From Pagrus major (Eukaryota; Chordata; Actinopteri; Spariformes; Sparidae): a stretch of DNA of 64,000 bases. Position numbers and translations under genes: made by a program. This document shows, in pieces, positions 51,481 through 63,850 of this stretch. The notes below the pieces were generated by a model, which saw only the letters and a list, made by a program, of their open reading frames with translations, ran no database searches and was not told the DNA's origin. Position 1 is the first letter of the stretch. Each line of letters starts with the position of its first letter. The stretch lies in the NCBI RefSeq assembly GCF_040436345.1, contig NC_133237.1, positions 19,907,749 to 19,971,748 of the forward strand, in the 5' to 3' direction.

Positions 51481-54400
51481 CTGTTACGAACAGAGTCAAT
51501 GGGTAATAGGTGTTCACGATGGCAGATAGTCCGGACAGAAGCTGTGTCTCAGTGCTTCGAATGGAGGGAACAACTTCCTTGGTTCTTCAAGCAATAATGA
51601 AGTAGAGTCAAGTCGTCGGTCTTGTCTGAAAAGTATGAACACAGCTGGTTTTCTTTAACTCCAATGCTCCACAATGCTGCTGTCCCTGTCGATGCTCAGA
51701 GGAGATTCCTTAGAAAGAGGACCTTATTCACAGCCTATATTTCAGAAAAGATGTAAGAAAAGGCAGCTGTCACAACAATCGAGGTCGACTAGAATGACTC
51801 TTATTAATCTGCCGTCACTCTCGGAGGAATAGCATCCGATAAAACTGATCACAGAGAACAACAGGTCAAAAAAATTACAAAACACTGATCCCCAAACTCT
51901 ACCTAATTTTCAGCTTCCTATTTTTCAGGATGGTGCTCCACATCCAATACGTTTGTCCTCCTGATCAGTGGCCTGAGCCTGTCAGGGTAGAGAAACTCAG
52001 CCCAAGAACTGGTCCTTCGGCTCAACCCTACATGAAGGACAATGAGAACAGTGAGACGCCTGCTCTCTCATCAGTTTAAAAAGAAAACACACATATTCAC
52101 ACGCCCATAGCCTCAGAAGACAGTCACAGCACAATCATGTGAGCTGCTGCATCTCTTGGCCTTAGCATTGTGTTTTGCCCTGAGGACAACACATCCCCTC
52201 CTCTGATTACACACTCTGTATCCAATCTACCATGGCTGTATTGATTCAAGGATTATTTAATTTCACCGTATGTGGTTACTGAGATTTCTTAAGCATGAAT
52301 CTGCGAGAATGTGTTGAAATGAGAATCTTTGAACGGATTGATTTGAATTTCTGAAGAACTCAGATGACTTCACATCCAAAAAGTTTCAAAAAGGAACTTT
52401 GGTAAAGTTATAACGCTATAATACAATATGATCATGATGAGGAGGATGACACCCAAAAGCCAGCCTTATTTCAGATAAGATTTATTTTATTTTAGAGGTC
52501 AGGCCCCTTATCATTTTTTTTTTTTTTTACAACAGTAAGGCTGTCACACGTGACATAGGCTCAAGTCACAGGATATCATTGTTCATGACATAACACCCCC
52601 AGGATACAATGGTGGAAAATATGCGGGTAGAATCTACCGTGATAAATCTTAAGAGTAAGTCAGCATCACCTGCTCTAGTGCAGTCACAGTGGCGGAAAAA
52701 CTAAATCATCTGTATGATCGCATAGATTACGTTTATCTCTACCCGACTGGCATCAGGATATACAGCACATACAAAGAGGATATAAAGGAGATCAAATGTT
52801 TTGTGGAAACTTCACCTGACTTTCCATCAGAATGGCGGTGAGTTGACCATGGATACGTTTGAATTTTTTGGTGAACTCATCCTTTAAAGATTATTGTTAA
52901 ATTGTAAAATATCCGGCCTCCATTACGTATCATTGTCACAAACGTTTCATGATCACATTTGAGTGATTAAAAAATGTGTGTATAATTTAATGTAATGGAA
53001 GAATTGTTTTATTCCCTAATATCTGTCTGGCTTTATAAAATATTAACAGCTGGTTTCGTCCGTAAGTTAAATGAGGTTTTGAAGCTGGAACACTGTCATG
53101 AATTCATATATTTTATTAGACATGAGACACTGGTTAAGACTCAAAAACTGTTGGTCAGTATTCCTGTGACGGCTTTAAATTAACATGTTTGATGAATGAT
53201 CCATAGACACGTACATTCAAAAACTATTATTAAAGAAAAACAAAGTTCTCAGGCAGGCAGCGTTTGTGTACAGTGTACCTTTGCTGAAGGTATTAAGCAT
53301 CAAGTTAACAGTATAAAATAAATGCAAAGCAAAGCAAAAGAAAAGAAAAGGCTGATATTTAATGTTACTGTGATAAAGGCACACAATTGTTGATATCATA
53401 AATTACCTTCATTTGACATTCCCTCTGTATAGTACGCAGAATCTAAAATCAATGTTAAGCAATGATACAGTTAAATGTCAATAACCGCTTGTAAGAAGGA
53501 ATAACTCCAGACTATGACCGCGGCATTCACACATATCTGAGCTTACAAAGTAAAATGCCTCAGGGCCATGTGGCCATGTTGTGAGTGTAACGTGGTAAAT
53601 GATCACATTATAGTCGACACATCAGTCACACCCATAAATGCTCCTTCAAACTGTGAGGAATTAGCCAAAGTTGTTTCATGCCTTATTTCTCATGAGTAAA
53701 AAGCACAACGAAGAACTTCCTTTGGTTCAACTCCACAGTGAATTGAACCAATAGCCAGACTTCAGCCTTTTGACAGCTTTCAGTACATATGCAATAACAA
53801 ATCATGATATTCTGAGGTGCAGTCTTTGAAAACACAACTAAAACTTAAACTTGAAACATTTCCAAATAATTAAAAACCACATAATGCTCCATGATGCGAG
53901 AAATTTGATAGAAAAACCTCATGATGGAGCCTGAGGAGAGACCAGCACTTATCAATGGAAATCATATGTGTACAGTAATATCTTGGTGACAAGTAATGAG
54001 TTCAGCTATTTCACCACAAGGCTACTTGAGGTGATTGGCACAAAAGATAGCTTTAGGAGGTATACAGCATCCTACTTAATGAACATCATCAGAGTTTGAG
54101 CCAAGCTTGATAATGCATTTGCAACACAGACTAACATCCTCCTGATCTGACTCCTGGTTTGACCTCCTTGCTGATCCCAAAGTGCAAAGCAAAATGAAAA
54201 AGAGGTGATTAAATGTCAGCTGATAAGATATTTGCACCCTGGGATAGGGAATGATGTAAAACCAAGAGGCTTTCACTCTGTGGTTCAGTGGTGTCTCCCT
54301 CTAGTGGTGGTTAGACAGCGAGTGACTTTTCTCATCATCCATCACAGTGTAGTTCAGGAGAATAAACTGTGTAGAAATAGCTTTTTACTCATTCAAATTA

Positions 54401-55032
54401 AACGCTAAATATGGCTGTGAAGGGATGATTTGTTTTGGGGGCAGGTGCACCAGAAGTCAAAATACAGACACACAAAAGTATTTTTTAAAAAAACAACGTA
54501 AAGCAGCAACTCAAAGGCTAACAATGTGTGTAGTTAGATAAGGCTCAGAGAGACAGCTGCTTCATGCCATTGTATTAGTTCATTTGTAACAAGAGAGGCA
54601 GATGCCCACACAGTGAGAATCACTAATGTCTTCATCCAGGTTTGCTTGTTTCAGTAATGTCCACCCTGCCACAAGATGACTTGGCAGGCTCAGGAAAAAC
54701 AGTTCTCATTGCACAGTGAAGGACACAGCAAAACAATTACAGGTCCGCATAAAATTATGTGTGTGACCACGCTTCAAAAATAACATTGAAGTTTGAGAAT
54801 GAGGAGGAACATTGTCTTTGATAACCGAATTACTCCTCCTCTCCTGTTGCTGAAATGTGGCGAATATGTGGTCACGGTCAGTCTCACATCTCCGCAGTCT
54901 TCTCAGTTAGAGTAGCACATCCCTTCAGCTTAGATGCATCACAAGGGTACTGCCACGCCCGTTGGTCCACTCGAAGAAAACAGTAGCGACACCTCTCGAC
55001 CACCTGTGGCACAGTTAGACGTCTCTCCTGCT
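51481..55032 (-). other. Interval between stard3 stop and the melanoregulin-like gene
   Basis: No ORF with family resemblance is found in this 3.5 kb. Its right part must carry the stard3 3' UTR; I could not fix its end because no poly(A) hexamer stands out close to the stop. Its left part (about 51481-52100) should hold the promoter and any 5' noncoding exon of the melanoregulin-like gene. Confidence 0.45.
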
Positions 55033-58000
55033 TTAAATGTGGTGGTGGGAGCGATGAGAAGGCCGCAGATCGGTGATCCGTTGGCGTAAATGGGACATGA
55101 ATTCAAACATGGTGGCGGCCAGACTCTGGTGGATGAGGTAGCGGGGCAGCCGGCCCTGATGACACACAAAAAGTGAGTGTTAATTGTGTATTTCTTTTCA
55201 TGTTTACAGTTTTTCCCTCATCTGTAATAGGTCTTATATTTACGTTAAAGGGGCTCTGTGGAACTTTGTTGTGCTAGAAGCCGGTCGTTAGTTTATGTTA
55301 TCAGACTCAATTTCTAAACTAACGTTCACTACTGTTGCTCTCTGTTAGCGGAGCGGAGAGAGGAACTGAGAGGAGGCACTCAAGAGTCCTTCGCAAAGAA
55401 ATGCACATTCCAGCAGCATTATTCCTCAGTGTAGCTAGCTGGCTAATTTTGTTTTTAAGCTTCAGAGGTTGAGAGTTGATCTGCTGCAGAGTTGTCTCAA
55501 CTAGGTGAGAAAGTTGGAGGTTGCCGTCAGCAACAGTGGAAAGCAGCGGTGACATACAACGATTGTCTTAATACAGACAATTCAGGTTTTTCTGCCCTTC
55601 AAGGTTAAGACCATCCCATATTGCCTTAAGCAACTGCAATAACTGGAATAACTGCAGTGGGTTTCTTCTTACCTTCAGGTCTGTGTTGAGGACCCAGATG
55701 AAGGTGCAGACGGACGGATTACTGCTGGATTTGAGGACCACAAATCCTCCTGGACCGTTCTCCCCCCTGAGGCCGGCAATAAAGATAAAAGAGAAGCGAC
55801 AGAGGAGTTAAAAGAAATGAAACTAACAGAACTGCACTTTTATCAAATCGATATGATGTTTTAATTTACTGGATCAGTGAAAGGAGCCCGGCTAGAGGCA
55901 TGGTCTGACCTGACGTAGCGACCGCATGGAGGTTTGGCTTCATGGTCTGTTGCCATGCCAGCAGACAGATAGCAGTCTCGCTTGCGTTCCACCCGTCGGA
56001 CATTAACAAAGTCCCTAAAGGAAGACAAATCAATCAGTCAATCAATTTACTTTATTTAGGACCTGCAGTCCAAAATAATTATAAGATAAAAGGGGAAGAA
56101 AAGCTGAAAGATAAGAAAAAGAAGAGAAGCCGGCTGTATGCTGTGCTGATGTACCTCGCAGACACAACTCCCCCTGCTGCTCCAGAGGAGACATCATATG
56201 ATATCATAGTGTTGTCGTCAACCCTCTGAAGGATCTGAGGAGACGGCAGAAAGCGCTGTTAGACTTAAACACAAAACAGCTAAACAAAGGGACAGAAAAG
56301 AGAGTAAAAGATATGGGAAATGTGTCACCTGGCAGGCGGAAACAGTTTTGTTCCACTGGACCATCTTCTCTGGTTGCAGAATAACCTCCTGATACACAAG
56401 CTCAGCTGGACACTGCATGAAGGCCTGAACAAAAAATAAAGTTACACATCAGAAATATGTCGACTGCTGTGAGTCGACTCTACAAGAAATATGACATTTT
56501 TCAGAATAAATCCTGTACAGCATTAATGAGAAAGAAAATAGCTTCGAAAAGGTTGGGCAGGATAAATGTATGTATATATACATATTTCATCCGTCTCCAG
56601 ACGATTTTCTCCCTTTCTGGCAAAACTGAAATGACACAATCTCGTATTTTTTGTGTTGTTCACATGATCAGAGGTGCAGGTCGGCACTATGGTACTCAAA
56701 AATCCTGATGTTAGCTGGTGAGGGTGATTTCAAAACCAGCACTTGTGTGTTTACAGTCATTCTCCTGTTGGAAAAACCCATTGTGTTGTGTTTTCCACCG
56801 CATCTTAACAAGACACGCTATGGCTGCAAAATTGTTTGGAGAGATGATCTCAAGCAGTAGTCAAACAAATTCACCAATAACAAGCGTTAAAGATGATGTC
56901 AAAAACAAGACTCAAATCATTTCTACAATCACCGAAATAAGCCTGTAGGTCAAGCTTATCATTAACTCATCGACACATTTAAACACAGCAGACGTCTGAA
57001 AGTAAAATAAACCTGACACTGTGTAAATAACAGACTTCCTCTCCGGGAAACTACACACACAGATGCAGGAACTGCATCGTGACTCCAATTTCTCTGAAGC
57101 CTGTAAAACAGCACCAGGAAGTCTATTTCATATCTGATTAAATTTAACACCCCATTAGTCCCCATTACTTCATCACTACGCCCTTCAGAGGTTGTTTAAA
57201 TATATACACGCTGCAAAGTGTATTTAATTCAGTTTTGGCGAGGTGACTTAAATGATTGTGAAAGGTGCACTGATATACAGCCTGCTCTACTCTTTACAGC
57301 TACAATACTGTAGCACAAAATCAGCCCTGAACATCAAAAAACAACAAGCCTGATTATCAGACAGCTTGAAAAAACACGTCAGGATTAATGTGACAGACTA
57401 CAGACATCTAAACATGATAAATAAGCACAGTAATGTGGTTCGTCTGGATCCGTGCTGCAGCAGTTTCACTATGAATACACAAAGAGCAGCGGTACCTTGA
57501 GAATGAAAGTCTTTCCGTGGTAGGGAATCTCCAGAGTGTGGACAGAGTCGCCCATGTCCTGCCCAGAGACAAAATGTGCTTTCAATTTTATTTCAGTGTG
57601 TCGGAGGAAAAGGTTGTGACCATTCTCTCAAGCAGAATACTGTATTACTATTACTTGTAAAATGCACATCAGCTTTTTTTTTTTAAATGAAAAAGATTTG
57701 ACGCTCAAATAAAGTGAAACCGTCCCTGCAGTGAAAAATGTGGTGTGGCAGGAGTTTTTCACTGGAACTGGTTCCAGGTGGTGAAAATATGTGGATTCAC
57801 TTTGAAGTTCACGTCTAAAGTACCGAATCTTCTCTCTGCTTTTCCTTTTAGCAAAGAACTGCGTACACAACATCTGATTAACAACACGGCAAACACTGTA
57901 TGCGATATATCTGGCACTAAGTTACAGTTTTAATAATCTGAATGTTTGTTTTTTAAACTTTAATTTCTTCTCCCACAACAAACTGAGGGGGTTTGAGCAG

Positions 58001-61000
58001 ATTTGGTAACACTTTATAATAATCATGATTAATAAATATCACATTTAGAGTTAATTAAACTTTAGTTAATAATCACATAAAGTACTACTGAAACAAAGGC
58101 CACTCAGTCTGACTGTCACTGCAGACAGCTGTATCGTTTAAAGAGGTCATATTATGCTTTTTGGGTTTTTGCCTTTTCTTTATTGTGTTATGTAGCATTT
58201 CTGTGCATGTAAAAAGCCTTCAAAGTGAAAAAGCCCAAAGGGAGTTACTCTCTCCCACAGAAAACTCTGCTCCTGCACTGTCTGACACGCTTGGTTTGCA
58301 GTCAAGCCTTTAACCCATGCATCACAACTAAAGGAGAGGATGAGACACTTCAAGCTAAATCACAGACTCACGTTGTTTTTCTCAAACTTCCAGTTGTCCT
58401 CCTGGGCTAGGATCTGTTCCACCACAGACATGGCCTCACGACCCTGTCTGACATACTCCTTCTCCTGGAATAAGAGGGGGAGGAGGAGCAGAAAATCATC
58501 AGTCACAATCAGGTGAGGAGCAGGGCAGGGTAAACAGATTCCTCAGACTGATGCAGCTACCTGTGCAGTGACAGCTCTGCGTCCAAGACCCTCCTCATCC
58601 AGATCCTCCTCCGAGCCTGCAGACACAAGTTTAGAGACAAAACTCAATGTGTGGCTCAAATAGTAAATGTAGAAAGACACACACACAGACAGTACTAGAG
58701 GCCGATGAACAAGAACACATCCATGGAGACAAGCAGACATCACCTGCGACGGATTCAGGCGGAGAGTAGAACTGTCCGTCTGAAACAGCACGGGGGTAGA
58801 TCATGGGGGCTCGTTCGCAGGCTGCGTTCACCGCCGCTAGGTAGGCTGAGGTCAAAATGAGAGAAACAGTTCTGAAGAAAAAGTAGATTTTATTCAAGTC
58901 GTGCTCAAACTCGTCAGGAACGCTTTCCTACCTCTTTCATCATCGGCCTCCTGAGTGAGCACCTTGAAGTCGAGGAACCAGGTCTCCAACCAGGCCACCA
59001 CAAAGGAAGTGATGGGCAGCACGTAGCCAAAGGCATTCTGGGTAAGGAGCTGTGAAGGGCCAGAAACTACGTCATCCTGAAGCTAAACTTAGAGGGTGAC
59101 TGATACTTGAGTTTTAGGGCCACTGTGATACTGATTTTAAACGCAGACAGAGCGTCTTTGATCCTCTCTGCATCATAAAACGATAACATCATAAAACTCA
59201 GAACAGCTCGCTGTCTGGTCAGACACACATGAATGCAGAAGTCAAAAAGCTTTCTGTGGTTTTGACTGATATGCTCACACCACCCACACATCAACAACTA
59301 TGACAGTACATAGGCGATGGTGGTGGGGGGGGGAGGGGGACTCACATTAGATACGATGACCTTAACGACGAGGAAGACGCTGGTCACTAGAGTGGTGACC
59401 TGTGGAGGAAGACAGGAGAGTTTAGATTTGTGTTATGATTCATGTCCAGATGTGTTAATAAAGAGATGTTTCATTACTTCATCTGTGTGTGTTTGACTGA
59501 CTTGAGTTCACACACTCACCGCAATAACCCACCAATGCTTCAAACGGAAGGCAGCGTAACCCACTTGTAGACACAGGAAACGAAACACGGCAAGGAGCTG
59601 AGGCGAGGAGGAAGAAGAGAAAAGGAAAATGACCCGTCATGCGTTGCAGAAATGTTGACTCAGGCTTTTCTATTCTTGTGTCAACACAATTTCCTTTCTT
59701 GTGCCAATTAAGTCTCTCTTTTTGTGTCAATAAAGTTTCTCTTTTTGTGTCAATAAAGTTTCTCTTCTTGTGTCAATAAACGCAGACATGTGACCTACTA
59801 CGACGGCTCATTCAGAGACTATAAATCAAGCTATAAAGCAAATATCTGCCTGTGGCGTCACTGAAGAAAGTTTCCTGAATGCTTGACCTATCTCAAGTTT
59901 CAACAACAGGGAATGTCCTACACTCTTATTACAGAAGCATTTCCTAAACTCATGGCTGTGTCCCATCTCCGACCTCATATCTTAACTTAAAAAATCCTAA
60001 CTAGAACCGTGAACTCGATTCTTCAATCGATGTCTATAAAATGTAGATGAGACAGACTGAATGCTTGAAAACGGCTGTCTTACAAGAAAAGAAGCTACTC
60101 GATCTGTGTAGCACATGCACAAGCACATCCACCGTCATGGACGGTTAGTTACAGCACACAGTACTGCAGCAACACACTTCATTTGTTCAGTTATTTATGA
60201 TTACATACATCTCCCAATGAGTTTTTGGGACGGAGGTGCATGGTTGCCTGTCGTGGCATAGCTTTTTTTTTTTTAATTCAAAGGAGTTTTATTGACATGG
60301 AAATAACAAGAACAATATTGCAAAAGGAAAAGTGGACATTTTGTCCAAATTTTTGGACAGTACACAGTAAATGTTGTAATCATAAATGAGCTGATTCCTG
60401 GTTTCACTGCAGTTCTGCATGGGGTTTTTGCCAGCGATGTTGCAACGTGGGTCGGTGTCATCCCAACTTAGGAAATTCTTCAGTTACGCACGTCTGTAAT
60501 AGCTAAACTCTTATCCTAAGATAGAATTTTTTCATAACTTCAGTTAGAAAACATCTTTCTGTGATACCAAAAATCCTGACTGTGATCCAAAACTGATAGG
60601 ATTTCGGACAAGTTTGTGTAGAGCAGGTTTAACATGAGTATCTGCTCATTAATGAGCGGTCATACAGAGGCTTTGATCAGGATCACGCGCTGCAATGCCA
60701 TTATTCTACTGTGAAATCAAATGAAATGTAAATAGACTGAGATTGAGCCACTTACAAAGATGTCAAAGAAGGAAGATGTGTAGTCATAGTGGATGACCTC
60801 TTTTTTTAAGCTGTCCTTGATTGAGCTGGAGATCTGCAGGAGAACATCGCAGTCAGACAGAGTCTCACTGCTGCGTTAAAAGACAGCGAACAGATCAATA
60901 AATCACGCCACTGAAACTTAAACTGTCTGTTTAATGCTCACGTTCAGCTCAATGATCCACAGAAGGGAGATGAAGAGCAGGTCGAACGTCACGAAGAGAC

Positions 61001-61154
61001 AGAAGGTGCGTCGGACGTCAGAGATGGCCTTGCGCTCTGCGGGCGGTACAAACAGGTACGGAGAAGGGATGGACAGGGTCGTAGAGTACGAAGCGTTCAA
61101 GGAAGCGATGGCAGGGAGGCTGCCATCGAGCTCCCCGTACTCTCCACCCGGCAT
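55033..61154 (-). CDS. stard3: StAR-related lipid transfer protein 3 (14 coding exons)
   Basis: Late-endosome membrane protein (MLN64) that binds cholesterol and tethers endosomes to the ER. Coding exons in order: 60942-61154, 60756-60833, 59520-59597, 59346-59399, 58932-59049, 58744-58845, 58561-58616, 58372-58464, 57496-57558, 56329-56424, 56155-56234, 55910-56014, 55673-55766, 55033-55155; total 1353 nt, 450 aa (human 445). The N-terminal MENTAL domain begins at [19 protein letters not shown] and has four hydrophobic helices. QFYSPPES at 205-212 matches the phospho-FFAT motif that binds VAP proteins. The START domain follows from about 234 ([69 protein letters not shown]). The first coding exon has an acceptor 2 nt before the ATG, so a noncoding exon lies upstream. 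Confidence 0.96.
58137..58320. mobile_element. Dispersed repeat, second copy of the 16020-16528 family
   Basis: Begins AAAGAGGTCATATTATGC and contains GTGCATGTAAAAAGCC, AAAAAGCCCAAAGGGAG and CTCCCACAGAAAAC. It lies in stard3 intron 8, ending about 50 bp from exon 8 (58372-58464). Confidence 0.6.
59668..59782. repeat. 23-bp tandem repeat in stard3 intron 2
   Basis: Unit TCTCTTTTTGTGTCAATAAA plus GTT. There are two near-identical copies, a third with one or more changes, and one or two diverged copies upstream. Confidence 0.85.
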
Positions 61155-63135
61155 TCCTGCAGTGAGACAGGAAACTCCCCCTGCAACAAAGTGAATAAGT
61201 TGTTGGACTGTTATATTTAGTGCCACTGTCCTTCTGGGGATAATATGCACAGACAGGGCGTGTAACATTCACTAAATATGGATGTAAAAACCCTCAAGTA
61301 TTAAAGCGGTTTTCACTCAAGCCACTGATTTCCATTGTGGTTTGCTACAGTAGAGACAGACTGACAGAGGAAACAGAAAACAGGCAGCTGGAGCTAACTG
61401 GAAATATTCTGTATCTATTAAGATATTAGACCCATGATATCATTTAGTTAAACAATCAGATGGATATTATTACAACATGTCACTCAGCTCTTCTCCAGCT
61501 CTTCTCTCTTGCCCTCATAATGTTCAAAATATTATAATAAATGCTCATCATCATCAATTTCCTAGAACATCGTACAAAAGCTTCTTTTATCCAACAGACT
61601 CATACAAAGCCAATAACTGCTAATTTACAAAATATCCTCACTTTAAACGAAGCTGGAGCCAGAAAATATTTGACATTATTGCTTGAAAAATTACTTAGTT
61701 CTGATTTCGTCGACCCTCCATCTTCTCCTACGTACCTGTCGGTCCACAGGTGTGCGTAATGTTTGCTCTGAGGCGCTTGAAAAATGACGGTAACGATAAA
61801 AAAATCATCTAAATATTTGGCAATTAGTTTTCTTCCGACTGACAAATGGATAAATCAACCTAATGAAGGCAAGCTAGCCAAAAAATGTCAGTGACGTTGT
61901 ACTAAAGAGGAATAACAAAACACTCCTGTGCAGCTTACAGTGTGTGTGTGTGTGTGTGTGTCTGCAAAACCAGATAATAATACAGTTGAACAGCAGAGCA
62001 TACATATCTTTCACTTCTCCTGCTGATTTGCATGTCGTCTCATGACTTTCCTCACCTCACCACAGGCCTTTTCATCAGGTTCAAGAGCCAAAAATAGATC
62101 CATTTATTATACTGATGATATTTTATTGTCAAATTTGTTTCCTATGTTTGTTGCTACGTCATTTATAGACGCAGTTAAGATTAACAGTTTATGACTAAGT
62201 ATTTAAAAGGTATCATTATCTTATTGCCTCTCTACATGAAGTTCAACGTTACATCCAAGCTGATGTTTCTCCATTGGACATGTTGACATTACACATCCAG
62301 CTGTGACCATGATGTACGCTGCAGGCACGTGACTCACTGAGGCAATGAAAGCGTATTTTAGTAGCAGAGCATTTATTGAAGGTTGCTTCACGTTGACATC
62401 AGATTTCTGGCAGAATATTGTTTCTAACAGGAAGAGTCTGTTGTTCACCAACAGGTTTGAACCATCGGACCATTGTTTCACCCAGTGACTCACTGAATGA
62501 GTTTCACTTGAGTCTTGAACTATTTTTCGTAAACAATGAACTTAAAGTAAACAAGCAGCATGAGTCATGGACTTACCTAGAAAACTGCATTCATCCGTGG
62601 CTTTATACGATGCCTTTAAATATCTTTAATTCTGATTAAATGTAGTTTCACTGACTTCAGACCTCATGACTCCTCCGCCCCTCACTTCTGCTCAAACACA
62701 AACAACTGTCTGACGGCACTTGAGTATCTGTGAGGGAAGCTAGCAAGCTAACAACCCGCTGTCAACCCAACCAGTGTTACAAAACGAGCCAGGCGGAAAA
62801 CAATCGCATGGATCGGTGGTACTGACTTGTCGTCAACTCTTGTTAACGAGCAGTGCTCACACGAACATCGGCTAACTTACTAAACACTGATGTTTAGCTA
62901 CTCCGGTTAGCATACACAGGCTAACTTACCTCAAGCAAGTTATTCTCATTTGCTAACTGTTACACCATGAGGAAAAATGGCACACACACACCATGCCTCA
63001 AGAAAACAGCTACAGGAAGTGACAACAGAGTATAGATACGTCAGCCTCGCATTTAATTTTAATAGAAATACACATTTAAAGCATTAAACTCACTTGATTT
63101 ACCGCTTCATCATCGCCTACCAAATCTTCCGGGAT
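61155..63135 (-). other. stard3: stard3 5' intron and predicted noncoding first exon
   Basis: The ATG exon starts at 61156 after TCACTGCAG, so at least one noncoding exon lies to the right. Minus-strand donors that could end it are GAG|GTAAGT at about 62931/62930 and CAA|GTGAGT or GCG|GTAAAT near 63090-63105. They may be alternative first exons. A GT microsatellite lies at 61940-61961. No other gene is visible. Confidence 0.45.
61940..61961. repeat. (GT)n microsatellite
   Basis: About 11 uninterrupted units in the 5' intron of stard3. Confidence 0.93.
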
Positions 63136-63201
63136 GACCTTTCAAAGAGTAAATATCGCCGCAAGATGTGTCGCTCAGTCTGACCAACACGCCAAAAAAA
63201 C

Positions 63202-63209
63202 CACGTGAC
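63202..63209. promoter_or_regulatory. CACGTGAC E-box upstream of stard3
   Basis: CACGTGAC matches eight bases of the TFEB/MITF/USF-type palindrome GTCACGTGAC. It lies about 70 bp upstream of an ETS-like TCTTCCGG box and the predicted stard3 start. Function is inferred only. Confidence 0.35.
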
Positions 63210-63254
63210 CGCCAACACGGCGCTTGTGTTGAAAGTCTTATTTTGAAGGCATTT

Positions 63255-63338
63255 ACCGGATGTGTTACTAAGCTATTATATGTAACTTGACGTTCGTGGA
63301 CTTTATTTACTGGTGTTTGGTGCCCTCCAGTGGCCACA
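63255..63338. promoter_or_regulatory. ETS-type core plus CTCF-like motif, copy A
   Basis: A 38-bp block beginning ACCGGATGTGTTACTAAGC and ending AACTTGACG (63255-63292) is followed by TGCCCTCCAGTGGCCACA (63321-63338), a minus-oriented CTCF-like motif. See copy B. Confidence 0.45.
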
Positions 63339-63381
63339 GCCCGTAACTACACCTCTGTCTGTATACTAACTAGCCAACTGA

Positions 63382-63440
63382 AAAATAAATAGATAGATAG
63401 ATAAATAAATGAATAAATAAATAAATAAATAAATAAAAAT
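63382..63440. repeat. (AAAT)n/(AGAT)n tetranucleotide microsatellite
   Basis: AAAT and GATA units in a mixed run between the two promoter-like modules. Confidence 0.92.
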
Positions 63441-63850
63441 TAAGCACCATCTCAGACCAAATCAAAACTCTTGAAAACTATGTACACGTGACTTAAAAAA
63501 CAAAAACAAAACAACAGAATATAAATTGATACTAATCGCATCACATTTACTGTATATCTCATTTTAAAATACATAATTTTATCATTTGTATTTGTTTTCC
63601 TTTTTAACGATTTATTGTTGTTGTTGTTGTTTTATCCGTCTCTAGCTGTCTAGCTGTATGCTTTAATGTATTTATTTCTGTGTTTAAAATCAGTTGTCCT
63701 GTTTTCTTCACCTTTAGAAGCTATTATACTGACATTGTAAAACTTGTACAACCTTATTTCACTATAATGTCATATGAATGAAGCAAGTGTTGATTTTCAA
63801 ACGTTTAAATGAAGCTATTATGCCCAATTTTAACGTTTGTGTAAGCTGCG

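Noticed and set aside
42602-61154. stard3, melanoregulin-like and tcap as a co-transcribed unit
   Set aside because: They share orientation, but tcap has its own TATA promoter and tcap and the melanoregulin-like gene have their own poly(A) signals, as expected for vertebrate genes.
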